Positions 33,791-45,607 of a DNA stretch of 64,000 bases are shown one piece after another. The notes under the pieces are model-generated. The model made no database searches. It was not told where the DNA came from and saw only the letters and a list, made by a program, of their open reading frames with translations. Origin of the DNA: Pegoplata infirma (lineage: Eukaryota; Arthropoda; Insecta; Diptera; Anthomyiidae). Within the stretch, counting starts at the first letter, position 1. Each line of letters begins with the position of its first letter. The position numbers were made by a program, and so were the translations under genes. The stretch is taken from positions 245,898,414-245,962,413 of the forward strand of contig OY992537.1 of the NCBI GenBank assembly GCA_963921195.1, read 5' to 3'.

Positions 33791-35535
33791 TAATTTTAAT
33801 TTTTAATTTTTTTTAATTTATTTTTGATTTAAATCAGTCCAGTAGGGTTCTCTTGTGAACAGTTTTTTTGAGTAAACAAAATTTTTCTTAAAATTTTCTT
33901 TATACGGTAATAAATAGTTAATGTGCTCAAAAATATATTTCTCAAAATATTATTAAAATAACCTAAAAATTGTACGTACTTTGCTCTGCCAAAAATCAAA
34001 AAGCGGGATAAAGCGGGATGAAGCGGGACTTTTGTTTAAAAAGCGGGATCGGAATTCAAGGCGGGATGAGACATCAAAAAGCGGGATAATCCCGCCAAAA
34101 GCGGGATGGTTGGTCAGGTTAATTATGCATCCAATTATAAATAATGCATTATTTCAAACTTTTAAATAATACGTAATGTAACCAAATATAAGTCATCCAT
34201 GATTTAATGTTTAGAAATAATAAATATGAAATACATTTTTTCCAATAATCATGCATTACGTAGCAAATTATTAGTAATGCATTATTTTTCACTTGAAAAT
34301 AATACGTTGTGGAACAAATGTTTGGTAAGACATCCTAAAATAATGCTACAAATAAGGTATATACATTACCAGGTAATGTGTTATATAATCACTACCCATT
34401 ACCAAAGTTTTGCTGGGAGAACTTAACTAAAAAAAGGAGTTAAAACGCTGATTTTAACTAAAAATTTGCTAAAAAGCCAGTAAACTCGAGTTAACAAAAA
34501 TAATTTTGTTAACTTTACAGTTTTATTTTTTTGAGTGTATGTGTATGGGGCAAAATTTGCAGGGCCGCAGAGTTACTTTAATTAAAAGGCCTTTATTTTT
34601 TTGCAAAAAAAAAACTATGTTTGAAATCAAATACACCTAACACCGTCCGACAAATTTCAAATTTTGGCTGTACACATGAACCGGAACAAAAAATTCTGAG
34701 AGCAGGGCCGAAAATAAAATACACGTGTTTCCCAGTTTTTCTAGATCAATTCGCATTTTCGCGAAAAATCAAAAAAAAAAAAATTTGTTTGCACTATAGA
34801 AAAAGTTCACCATAGTCAGAAAGTGGTCATAAATATAATATTCCCGTATCTTTCAGGTTTTTTAAATCAATTCGCGTTTTTCGCGAAAAATGCAGAAAAA
34901 ATATGTATATTGTTAAATTGTGTTTCACAAAAGAAGTGTGAAATAAGTCGACAAAATGTATTAAATATACCTCTGAGAAAAATAATAGGCTTGTTTTTTG
35001 CAGACCGAATTAATATTAGGATTAACTCTATTTAGTTAAAAAATGGGTCAAATCAAGTCCAGAATTTTTTTTATATATTTTTTTTCTGAATCTACATCTA
35101 ATTAGTTAATATAAACAGGACAAAAAAATTAAGCGTTGTCCAAAATGAAAAGTTGTATAAATAAATCTGAGTTAATCCTAGGATTTAAGTAAATTTATTT
35201 TTCATTCTTAATATTTTGGACAAAGCTTAATTTGTTTTTCTGTTCATATTTACTAATTGTATGTAATTTCAGAAAAAAATTATGGAAAAAAAAAATCTGG
35301 ACTTGATTTTGACCCATTTTTTTAACTAAATAAAATTAATCGTAATCTTAATCTGGTCTGAAAAAAACAGGGCTAATGTTAGAAGATGTCTTCAGTGAAA
35401 TTTAATGGCGGTTGTTTTCTAAGAGCACATTAACCCTTTACTTCCCGATTTTAGTTGTAATTTTTTCCTTATTATAAACATAATTTAGCTCAGAAGTAAA
35501 TTTAATACATTTTTCGACATATGTATTTTATTCTA

Positions 35536-36330
35536 CACTCAAAAAAATACGTTAGTAGATTTACTAATTTTTTTTTTTGCTAACGCTAGTTAGCTAACTT
35601 TTAGCAAATTTTTAGTTGAGATTAGCATGTTAGCAAAAAATTCTTGTAAACTTCATTTAGCACATTAGCAATTTAAAACAAACTTTGAACTAATTTCTTT
35701 TGCTAAATTTGAAATTGAGTTGACTACATTTTTACAAGATTTTTTGCTAATATTAGCAAAATAAATGGTAATTTTTTTTTTTATTTTCAGAAAACTTAAA
35801 ATGGCGCTATCTCGGAAACTAAGCCAGATAGAGCAAAATGGAGGCCATTTTTGGTTCTCGGGCTCTCCATAGTATCGCCGGTCCTCTTCACATGTGTGGA
35901 CCCTAATATTATCGACACAACAAAAAGTCCAGAACAAGACCGCAAAATAGTCAAAAGCTCTCCGAGTAATATTTTTTAAGTTATCGAGTTTTTTAATTCT
36001 CAAGACCCCAGTGGTCCCCTATAATCACGTATCTCAAAAACTAAGCAAGGTAGAGCGAAACGGACACAAATTTTGGATCAAAAACTATGACGATTTTTAA
36101 GGAACCCAACTAGGTCTAGGCCCATCGGGGTCTTGACCTATCGGGTCCGAACCCAATGGAGTCCTCAGATGCGTATAAACTAAGTTCAAAAAAAAAAATA
36201 TTTAGTTAACTAATTATTGGCAAAACATTTTTGCTAACTTTAGCAAAAAAATTGTGGGTTCAAAATCAGCAAATTTTCTTGTAGGTTTACAAGCTTTTTT
36301 TACTAACATTACATTTTTTTTTTTTTAGTG
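35536..36330 (+). mobile_element. CACTCAAAA MITE with GTTAGC/TTAGCAAA words, copy 1
   Basis: Left CACTCAAAAAAATACGTTAG, right 'ttttttttttagtg', TA on both sides. The ends match the next copy, but the interior (35797-36180) carries a different cargo with two copies of the phrase 'aactaagc-agatagagc', also found near 62580. Inserted in palindrome Y. Confidence 0.8.
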
Positions 36331-36391
36331 TACTTTGAAGAAACACAACATTTTTTTTTTGGCGTTTTTCGCAATAACGCGAATTGATCTA

Positions 36392-37311
36392 CACTCAAAA
36401 AAATACGTTAGTAGATTTACTAATTTTTTTTTGCTAGTGCTAGTTAGCTAACTTTTAGCAAATTTTTTGCTGAAATTAGCATGTTAGCAAAAATATCTTG
36501 TAAACATAATTTAGCGCATTAGCAATTTTAAACAAACTTTGAACTAATTTTTTTGCTAAATTTTTGTATTTTTATTTCTCTTTTTTCTCTCCGTTTTTTT
36601 TTTTTGTTGTTCATTGGAATGTTTTAGAAAAAATTAGTTTAAGTGAAAGCGTTGGTCGATACGGTCTTTGAGACGCGGCAGTAGGTTTTTAATTTAATAT
36701 AATATAAATTAAATGTGTATAATATAAATAAAAAAAATTGTTGTAAGAAAGCAAATATGTTTGAGAAAAACTAGTGCGAGTTTGTTCGTTTCTTTATCAT
36801 TTTTCCCACTTTTTTTTTTATTTTTAATTTGTTTTTTTCACGTAGATATTTTCATATAACGCAAAATGAGAAAAAACGATGAACAGGTAGATAATTATAT
36901 TATCTTCAAAAACAACAATGTGCGCAATTTGCATCAAAAAAAAAAAAAAAGGACGCGGAAAAAACCCAACAAATTGCATTCAATGATCACCAACACTCTA
37001 TTGTTTCTAAACACCAAAAAAAAGGACGCGGAAAAAACCCAATAAAAAACAATTGTGTATTTATTGATCATCAACTCACAATTGTGGGGGTTGTTTTGTT
37101 TTTTTTTTCTATGAATGTATAAATGTTCTACTAAAATTTTACTAGATTTTGTGGTAAAAGCTACAGTTTTTTTTGCTAATTTTAGTTAACTAATTATTAG
37201 CAAATCATTTTTGCTAATTTTACCAGAAAAATTGTGGGTTCAAAATCAGCAAATTTTCTAGTAAATTTACAAGCTTTTTTTGCTATCATTACAGTTTTTT
37301 TTTTTTGAGTG
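36392..37311 (+). mobile_element. CACTCAAAA MITE with GTTAGC/TTAGCAAA words, copy 2
   Basis: Left CACTCAAAAAAATACGTTAG and right 'tttttttttttgagtg', TA on both sides. The other arm of palindrome Y (34736-34753) shows the empty site 'tttttctagatcaattcg', so one TA became two. The cargo includes a direct repeat of 'aaaggacgcggaaaaaaccc' at about 36950 and 37020. Confidence 0.88.
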
Positions 37312-37409
37312 TAGAAAAACTGAGAGACACGGGTATTTTATTTCCGGCCCTTCTTTCAGAATTTATCGGTCTGGTCCATGTCTACAAAAGTGTGTCGGAC
37401 GGTGTAATA

Positions 37410-39118
37410 TGCTCGTTACGTACGTTAGTATGAATGTTGCATGAGTCTTGTACTCATATTTCAAAGTTCTGATAATTGAATTAATGTAATCTTTTAAGTG
37501 TTTGTGTTGAGAGGGCTATAACATTATTCGTTTTACCCTGAGTGAGTGACGTACCCTTCAAGTGACAATTTTTCTTCATAGTTTTTTTTTTATATTTTTT
37601 AGTTGCAACTTTACGCTTGAGAACATTTTTGTAGGTTTTTCGTTTTTTTTTTATTTTATTTTCTGCTGACATTGAAATGTATTCCAATTCCTGTTACCGT
37701 ACATGTCCTCCATGCCGCCGCTTCACTTTAGCTATCTTATACATTACGAAAGTAATGAAATGAAATCGTTTGCTCATGGGTTTCGGAAGCTGTGGTTGCA
37801 ATGTCATTTCCTTTGGCATGTAACCTAGTAAGTTGCCAAAGTACCAGTGCAGTTTGTTGTTGTTTTATTTTTTTAATTTCCAAAAGGTAAAGGTTTTATA
37901 AATACAACAAATTCATTTACTTGTGTAGTTGTTGTATGATTTAATTTGTGGATGTTGTTGTTGTTGGTTTGTAATGGTTTTTCAATTTGTAAATTTGTAT
38001 GCATATATGGCAAGTAAATATTAAAAAGGGTCGAATTGTTTGCTCGTGGTGTCTTCTTCATGAGTAAGTAACCCATAAACTTTTCTACTTACATAAACAT
38101 CCTTATCAATTTTTTTTTTTTCTTCTTTTGCTCGTGAGAGAATAACCCAATTCAACCGCAAATGAGTGCGTTTATTTGTCAGTTAACTCGAATATTTGAT
38201 CTGAATATAAAAATTCATTCCTTATTTTTTTGTTTTTGCGGTGACATCCATTTAATTCGACACCACAGCGGGTATTCGTCCTTTTTCTAAGTGTTTGTGT
38301 TTTTATTATTCAGTGGTTTGTTGATTTTGATTTCAATTACTTGCTGACAATGAAATGCATTGATTTTTGTTTGGTATTAATACAATATTTTTTTATAGAT
38401 AATGTGACATATGATGCCGTTTGTATTGAAAAAAAAATATTTTAATTTTATAGTTATTGTATTTTGGAAAGAGTTCCAGATCATATTTTTTTTGTGGTAA
38501 AAACGGTTACTAAAGGTCATATACTAGAACGGATAAAAGAAGAAGCAGGCAAATAGATATAAGATAAGCAAATATTTTTTTTATCTCCTTTAAGTTAAGT
38601 AATAATTTTCATCTTCATTTAGGCTTCATCGTTTTTGTCCTTTAAAACACAACACGAAATTTATTGTACGCTTAATTTTAAAGACATCGAATTATATTAA
38701 CGCGTTGCGCCCTGCGATCAAAGTTTTGAAATTTTTTGAAAAATTTTTAAACACGAAAAAAAAAATCAAATAAAAAACGGGAAAATTAACTTAATGCAAG
38801 GAAAAGTGATAATAATAAGCTCCACCTTTAAAGTTCATAATATTCTGAAAAATAAGGAAAAAATATTTAATACAAATCACCGTCCGAAAAAGTTCAACTT
38901 TTGACTAAGGGCCAAAAATAAAATAGCCGTTAGCCTGTCCCAAAATATAAAATTTAAGGTAATAGCAAAAATACGATGCCCTCTGGAGAGCTGATAATGG
39001 AAAAAATAATCCAAAATAATTTGGAGTCTGTCTTTGTCTCGCTACAACCGGTTAAAGTTCGTAAAGGTCAAAATAATTCTACAGTAAAAGGTTTAGTAAG
39101 TGGTTTTGTACTTAAATC
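37410..39118. other. Unique-looking non-coding region
   Basis: No paired ends or coding frames that look real. Locally GTTGTTGTTG tracts (37945-37970). Confidence 0.4.
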
Positions 39119-39120
39119 TA

Positions 39121-39290
39121 CACTCAAAATAATAACTCTGTTAAATTACAGAAAAACTCTGCTAATTTAACAGAGTACACCATACTTTTCCAGCTAGCAA
39201 CATTTCTTGGTAATTTTACTATAAAACCTATAAAATGATTTTGACAAAAAAAAAAACACTGTTAATTTACAGAGTTTGCTTTTAAAGATT
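39121..39290. mobile_element. CACTCAAAA MITE fragment (TCTGTTAAATTACAG type)
   Basis: TA-CACTCAAAATAATAACTCTG at 39119 followed by 'ttaaattacag' and 'ctaatttaacagag' dyads. The right end was not found, so it is truncated or diverged. Same subfamily as 18183-18974 and 43785-44451. Confidence 0.6.
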
Positions 39291-39294
39291 TTTA

Positions 39295-40250
39295 TTCAAA
39301 AATTAAAATATACAAACAAAAAAGTAACAACAAACTATGAACATTTCGTTTTGGTATCAAAAATGATATTAAAAAGTACTTTTTTGACCTCCAAAGACTT
39401 TTTTTTTTGATAAATTTTTCAAGAACCAAGAAATCCGAAGAATACGAAGTACTCTTTGAAATTATTTTCGGAAATGGAATGGAAATGTTCATATCTCATG
39501 CCTGGGATGATGTGCTAGATATTTCTGATGACATCTATGTGAGTCATTCTCCGTGAAATCAATCATGAATTTTCTTGGCCCTATGATATAGTTACAATTT
39601 GGTTTAGTTGTTAAACTAAGTGAAAAACTATCAAATACAAATTTTCAGACCTGTGAATCAACAGGGGCCGAAAATACGGAGGTTCACAATTTTCCCTTCA
39701 CCTTCAAAATTTAATACATGTTTTCGATTGTAGCTACAAAGACCAGTTAACGATGTTTAAAAACTCATTATTTACAAGACTACTACAAACATAAAAGTTT
39801 TCGAATAAAATTCAGGGTTCCTCCCGAAAACTTCTACATATGTCAGTTTTTCACTTATAATTTATGTTATTATGTCGGGAAAATTTTTAGATATTTTTGA
39901 TGGATTTGACAAAGAATGAATCATATATGTTGTCAATAATATATTTGTAGGGGGTTTTTCGGTAATTTGCATAATTTTAATATTGATTGATCTTCTAAAT
40001 TTAATAAATAACTGTATGTTATTAGTTAAAAATTTTTAGGGGTTTTATTTCCAAAATCGCTTAAATCTAGGGGCTTTTTGACATTTTGTAAGTCTGAACA
40101 AAAAAATTTATTTTTCGTGAAAATCGCCCTAATCTGGGGGTTTTTTGAAATTTTTTTAGGGTGAAAAAAAAGTACTTGCAACACTGGAGTTAACCAATAA
40201 CTGATGCTTTGGGAACACAAAAAAAATTGGAAACGAATTTCAATCAACAA
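39295..40250. other. Non-coding, nothing recognised
   Basis: Short frames only. 'aggggttttattt' and 'aggggctttttgac' around 40037-40082 are short local repeats. Confidence 0.35.
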
Positions 40251-40254
40251 AAAT

Positions 40255-40650
40255 GCGTATTCAATAAATTTGTTGATTGAAATTCATCCAATTAAAATAA
40301 TTGTTATACCAATCATCAAATTGTACGTGATTAATTGAAAATTTGTTCAATTAAACATTTTTTCGATTTTGATTAAAAATTTGATAAATTTTTTACTTAT
40401 AGTCAGTCAAAATAAAGATTGATTTAACAAATTAATTGTAAGCTTATGACAAAATTATCAAAAAATTTATGTTTTTTGCTTTCCAATATGTTGCCAACAA
40501 TAAAAAAAAGTAAAACTCGATTATTTTGTATATTTTTGAATTAATCTATTCAAATAAATTAAAGAGACAAAAATCTGGTATGTTAAAAATTTATAATTCG
40601 ACAGTTAAAGAAAATAACAAAAATTTTAATCAAAACATTGATTGACTCAA
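40255..40650 (+). repeat. Dispersed 380-bp repeat, copy 2
   Basis: Collinear with 13465-13840. Its left flank has 'gaatttcaatcaaca' (40230) inverted against 'ttgttgattgaaattc' (40268), which could be part of a terminal structure. Confidence 0.7.
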
Positions 40651-40659
40651 AATTTCAGA

Positions 40660-42170
40660 ACAGATAGAAAAGCTCTTTAACTTTTTTTAAAAATTTAAAA
40701 AAAAAAAATAAAATTGCTGCATGTTTTTTTGATAAATAAAGTTTAAGTTTAAATTTGAAAAATTCAGAACTTCTTCTGAAAATTTTCCAATTTTTATTTT
40801 TTTAATCGATAACCCATACAAAAATCTATAAAAAAAACTTTTGTCTTAAAGACTTTACTGTGATTCATTTAATTTGCATAAATATTGAAGTAAAGATACT
40901 CAGGCCTACAAGGCCCACTTTTTGAAAAACTTAGATTTTATTTTTGTTATTTAATAGTACCCTAAGAACGAAAACTTTGCAAATGATATCCCATTGAAAC
41001 CACTATTGAAATGATATCCCATTGAAACCAATACTTTTCTGTAGTGGAACAGTTGGTGTGGAATGCCTCATATATATTTCAATAATCATGGTAACGTACA
41101 AAAGTGACTTGGCTGTATTATAAATAAATTAGAATAACCATAACTTTGAGAGAAGTAACTGATCGACTGTCTGTCTAACATTCATTTCAAGCTCAGCTGC
41201 ATTTTTAACGTTCGCAAAACGGAAAGGATTACTCAAGCGAGTGAAAATTCACAGTATCTTGCGCTAAGTACATTTACAATGTGATTTTAAAAACATTGTT
41301 TCTTTATTTATTTGAAATGCGCACTTATAACATTGTAAAGAATGCATATTCTTGTCTCAATCATATTTCACAAACAATTGAATTCTGAAGATGTTGTACT
41401 CTAAAGATTCTCTCATAAGCCGTATCCTTATTATCCAAAAAGAAATGAATGAAAATATTTTCACTTTAGCTTTATTGACTGGGGGATCCCTAACTCCTTG
41501 ACAATGTTACAGCTTGATGTTTATAGTCAATGTTCATTAAAATATTTTCTTTTAAAACATGCTGCAAATAGTTAACTCGACAAAAGTGATCTCGTTTTTG
41601 TTTTTTATTTTGTATTGATAACATAATAACCAGCTGCATTTATATCAAGAATAGAATTTGTTACTTTTGAATTTCATTAATACCTTGACAATATCAACAA
41701 CCCTTCTTAATTTTCTTTCTTCCTCTTTTTTATGATCTACTCATTTTAAGTTTCTTATTATATATTTGTTGTTGGTTTTTTCTTTGTTTTTCTTCCTACA
41801 AATGACTTTTTCTGTATTAAATTCTCAGCAATTGTTTGATGTTTTTTGTCGCTGATGTCATTGTTAGTAAAAAGAATTGTTTTTTTCTCGTTTTTTTTTA
41901 ATTTGTTAATTTAGAAAATAAAGTTATTACAAGAAGAATTAGCCATGAAATTGGTGGGTTGTTTTGTAAAGTGCAATGTATGTACTTATATGGAAACCGC
42001 ACAATTTCTTGGGCGGTAATTTAAACAATTTAATATATCATACATGTAACAAGTAGTGTCTTAAACATTTAAATAATTTTTAAAAACATATAATTTTCGT
42101 CAATATTACAAAATGTCTAAAAACTTTAAAGCTTGGTCTATCAATGTTCTAAATGTTCACTGACAAGGAA
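40660..42170. other. Unique-looking non-coding region
   Basis: A 25-bp direct duplication containing 'gatatcccattgaaacca' at 40984 and 41012. No gene or transposon ends seen. Confidence 0.4.
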
Positions 42171-42179
42171 CCTGTACCA

Positions 42180-42622
42180 CCCAGTAAAAACTTACATTAC
42201 CAAGTAATGAGGTTTAAGACGTTAAATCAAACCAGTGTATGGTCCCGGTCATACACTCTACCCATTGTGTAAAAGTCACTTAATAAAAATATGGTTTTTA
42301 TAGTTTTTTATTTTTATTTTTTGCTACCTCCTATTTAACTTGAATTAATAGTAATTTTACAAGATTTTTACCAATAATTTTGTAATTTTACAAGCTTTTT
42401 ACCAATAAGTTTGTAAAATTACAAATTTGTTGGCGCGATAAAACTTAAAAAGAATTCTCGTGACTTAAGTAGATTTTTAATTTTACAAGATTGTTACCAA
42501 TAAAATTGAAAATTAACTACTTTTTGCGCAAAATAAATCTTACAAGGAATTCTGGTGAATTTAAAAAAATAAAATTTGTAAAATTGCCTTGGAAATTTGT
42601 AAAATTACCAAAGTTTTGCTGG
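42180..42622. mobile_element. CCCAGTAAAA/TTTTGCTGGG element with TTTGTAAAATTACA words
   Basis: Left CCCAGTAAAAACTTACATTA and right inverse CCCAGCAAAACTTTGGTAAT. The interior repeats 'ttttacaagattttta' and TTTGTAAAATTACAAA. Same terminal family as 31798-34417. The flanks (CA and AT) do not match, so the target duplication is lost or the ends are misplaced. Confidence 0.6.
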
Positions 42623-42734
42623 GATGTCTTGTGTTAATAGGCTGGTAATGTTCTTAAATGGACGAAATTGGACTAGGGGGAAGAAGCTTCCTCTGGAAAA
42701 AAAAACCCTTTGAAAAACGCCAACTTAAATCCAC

Positions 42735-42960
42735 ACTCAAAAAAAATCGGCAGACAAATCTGCTGGAAATACACCCATTTTCAGCCAAATAAGAAATCTG
42801 CTGATTGTAGCTGACTTGGTTTGCTAAAAAACTATATTGATTATCTAGGTGAAATCAGCAGAGAAATCTGTTGAGAAATCTGTCAGACAAATCTTCTGAT
42901 TACAGTAGAAAAATCTGAGCAATCTGCTGATTCCAAAAAAAATAAGCTGAAATTAAATTT
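42735..42960 (-). mobile_element. CAGCAGAT MITE fragment, reversed
   Basis: CACTCAAAAAAAATCGGCAG followed by 'aaatacacccattttcagcc', the reverse complement of the right end of 29480-30154. Then several AATCTGCTGATT words, and it stops before any tRNA-like unit. Confidence 0.6.
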
Positions 42961-43784
42961 ATTTTTTTTTAAGTTTAATTTTTTTAAAAAAAGAACATAA
43001 ATTTTTTTTTTAAAACGGGATAACTAAATACAATCTGTTTTTTTTTTATTTTGTCTTTTAAGGAATTTAAATTTCACAAAATCTAAAAAAAAGATTATGA
43101 AAAAGAATTTAATTTTTTAGTTTGATCAATTACGATTTGTTTTTAAAATCCCTTTGCTACTTGTAGTATTGGGATTTTATTTTTGCTAAATAATCTTGAC
43201 AATGGAATTTGACCAATTCCGAAACATAAATTTAAAACAGAAAAATAATTTTCTTGAAAATTATTCAATGGGAATATCATAGTTTTAATTAGTAAAGAAA
43301 ATAATGACCTCGAGCTAGAACAAACCAGTGGCGAAATGATTTCACAAATTTTAGGATTTGATATCAAATAACAAGTACAATATTAAAAAAACTTCTTAAG
43401 AAAATTCGAAAAACAAGAATCTAAAATTTTTGGAAGCAAAATGTTTTGAAATTGAAAATTTTTCTATTAAAATAATCTCAAAATCTGAAAATTTTTTCTT
43501 AGAATTTGAAACTTTTCAACTTAAGATTCTAATGAAAAAATATCTTAGAACCTGAAGCTTTATGTACACAAAAAATGGACATAATTGTAAGAAAATTGTA
43601 GTCAAATATTAAAATGCGTCTTTGTCTTTTAGAAAAATGTGTCAGAACGAGACTATTTCATAAAAAAAATGTCTCAGAATCTAAAACTTTCTATAAGAAA
43701 AATTTCTGAGAATCTAAGACTTTTCAATAGGAATAATGTCTTAAAATATTGGTCTTTTGCTCATAATCTAAGACTTTTTCTATA

Positions 43785-44451
43785 CACTCAAAATAATCAC
43801 TTTGTTAAATTACAGAGATACTCTGCTGAGCTAGCAGAAAATACCATAGATTTCCAACCAGCAAGATTTTTTGTTATTTTACGAAGAAAACTCTGTAAAA
43901 TGATGAAACAACCTTCCTTCCTTAATGTATAAGTAGTGTTGACAATTGGGAAATGCAATCGTGTAAATTTGCCCGCTTTAATGCTTCCAAATTGTAAATT
44001 TATTTTTTTTGTGAAAATTACTAGTTTTTTTACGAGTACCTCCAATTTTACACGATATTCTCGTAAAATTAAGCAGCTTTTATTGTAATTTAAAACGCCT
44101 TTTGAAGAGGGGTTGAAATATTTGGAAGTTTTTTGAAGAGATTTTTATTTCAAAACTGTATTACAGAGCAATAAGTAAAATTACAGATGAAATTTAGTAT
44201 TTTGGTTACGAAAAAAAAACAAAGTATTTTTCTAAAATCTGTATTTTAACAAAAAACTCTGTTTATTATCTGTAAAATAGAGATTACAAAGTAAAAAGTA
44301 AAATTACAGACAAAATTTTGTTTTTAGGTCACAAGAAAATACAAAGTATTTTCTTAAAATCTGTGTTTCGACAGATAACTTAATCAAATATCTGTCGAAT
44401 TGAGATTACAGTCATTTTACAGAGTATTTAACAGAGAAATTATTTTGAGTG
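43785..44451 (-). mobile_element. CACTCAAAA MITE with TCTGTAAAATTACAGA words
   Basis: Reverse-oriented partner of 18183-18974, shorter by about 125 bp. TA on both sides; joining the flanks gives 'gactttttcTAtagaaaaaa'-type satellite sequence. It shares 'cagcaagattttttgttatt' with the other copy. Small frames in it (82-97 codons) are artefacts. Confidence 0.85.
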
Positions 44452-44882
44452 TAGAAAAAATGTCTCAGAATCTGAGACTTTTTCTATTAATTTTTTTTTT
44501 CTATATAAAAAATGTTTCAGAATCTGAGAACTTTCCATAGGAATAATGTCTCTGAATCTGAAATTTTTTCTATAAAAAAATTCTTAGAATCTGAGGCTTT
44601 TCTATATGAAAAATGTTTTAGAATCTGTGAACTTTCTATAGGAATAATGTCTCTGAATCTGAGCATTTTTCTTACAATCTAGAAAAAATGTCCCAGAATC
44701 TAATACTTTTTTTACGAAAAATGTCTCAGAATCAACGAATTTTTCTTGAGGAAAATTATCTCAAAATCATAGGAAAAATGTCGAAGAATCTGAGACATTT
44801 TCTATAAGAATCTGTGACATTCTATAGGAAAAATGTCTCAGAATTAGAAAATTTTTCTATAGGAACATGTCTAAAAATCTTA

Positions 44883-45129
44883 CACACAGAAAAATAAATT
44901 GTCAACTGAATTTTTGAGTTGCTGCAACTCAAAATTCGGTTGTTGCTACTATCTTGGGCTGTGGCTAATACATTTTTTGGTTGTTTCAACTAAAAGTCAG
45001 TTGTATCAGCGTTTATTAGTTGTGACTACCGATATTCAATTGCGATAACCTATATGTATGTGTTTCAACGGAATTTTTGTTACATCAACTGACTTTCAGT
45101 TGAAAATTGGCAAATTTGTTTTCTGTGTG
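44883..45129. mobile_element. CACACAGAAAA MITE with CAACTGAAAGTTG words
   Basis: Left CACACAGAAAAATAAATTG and right inverse CACACAGAAAACAAATTTG, TA on both sides. The interior repeats GTTGCTGCAACTC, GTTTCAACTAAAAGTC, CAACTGACTTTCAGTTG. Joining the flanks gives 'aatcTTAgacttttcctata', a satellite unit. Terminal similarity to 20358-22804. Confidence 0.82.
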
Positions 45130-45607
45130 TAGACTTTTCCTATAGGAAAATTTTCTCAGAATCCGAGAGTTTTTCTTTAGCAAAAAGATTTTAGAATCTA
45201 CGACTTTTTATACTGTTGTCTTTTTAAAAAGGTCTCAGAATGTGAATTATTTTTCTTATATGTTTCAGAATCTCAGATTCTGGGAAAATGTCTTACAATC
45301 AGAGTCTTTTCTTTTGGAAATGAATATGTTTATAGAATCATTTTCTAAAGCGACTTTTTCCCGAGAAACGTTTCCTTTGGAAATATGATTTAGAGAATTT
45401 TTCTATAACAAAAACTGTCTTAACTGGAAACTGTCATAGAATCTAAAACTTTTCTTTGAAAAAAACTCAGATTCTGATTATCTTCTTTGTAAAAATGTAT
45501 CAGCACCTGATACAATTAAAATATAAAAAATTTTAATTTTTTTGCCCCCAACAGTTTTAAACTTATACAAAAATGAAGAATCTGATTGTGTTACATTCAG
45601 TTTAAGG

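Larger units (their letters stand above)
32223..34121. mobile_element. hAT-like element with AAAAGCGGGAT words, level 3
   Basis: A perfect 13-bp terminal repeat TAACCTGACCAAC and an exact 8-bp duplication ATTATGCA (32215-32222, 34122-34129). AAAAAGCGGGAT is repeated three times near the left end and about eight times near the right, typical of sub-terminal binding repeats. The middle is an AGAATCTGAGA minisatellite. No transposase. Confidence 0.87.
31798..34417. mobile_element. CCCAGCAAAACTT element, level 2 of the nest
   Basis: Left CCCAGCAAAACTTAGATTAC and right inverse CCCAGCAAAACTTTGGTAAT; AG on both sides (31796-31797, 34418-34419). Its own DNA is 31798-32214 and 34130-34417, with AAGGTATAAAATAA words on the left and TAATGCATTA words on the right. 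Interrupted by the element at 32223-34121. Confidence 0.7.
31295..34537. mobile_element. CACT(C/A)AAAA MITE with TTAGTTAACT words, host of a nest
   Basis: The left end CACTAAAAAAA then 'aactgtaaagttagc' pairs with the right end 'gttaactttacagtttta' then 'tttttttgagtg'; TA lies on both sides. The MITE proper is 31295-31797 plus 34418-34537 (about 620 bp), full of GTTAACT/AGTTAAC dyads. Everything between is later insertions. Related to 35536-36330 and 36392-37311. Confidence 0.75.
34640..37405. mobile_element. 2.8-kb palindrome (family Y), interrupted by two MITEs
   Basis: Ends ACACCGTCCGACA and inverse. The arms match through 'gggccgaaaataaaatac', 'cccagtttttctagatcaat', 'aagcttaatttgtttttctg' and 'ggacttgattttgaccc', with the centre near 35180. 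Without the inserts at 35536-36330 and 36392-37311 the element is about 1.05 kb. No coding capacity. Confidence 0.8.
43430..45530 (+). repeat. AGAATCTGAGA minisatellite, array 3
   Basis: Units such as 'tgtctcagaatctgagactt' plus 'tttctatagaaaaa', period about 33-36 bp, often with TATAGG in the linker. Interrupted by two TA-flanked MITEs (43785-44451 and 44883-45129). In each case deleting the MITE and one TA regenerates a normal unit. Confidence 0.82.

Noticed and set aside
35665..36003. 112-codon minus-strand frame
   Set aside because: It covers MITE cargo and terminal words; no domain and no relation to a known protein that I can see.
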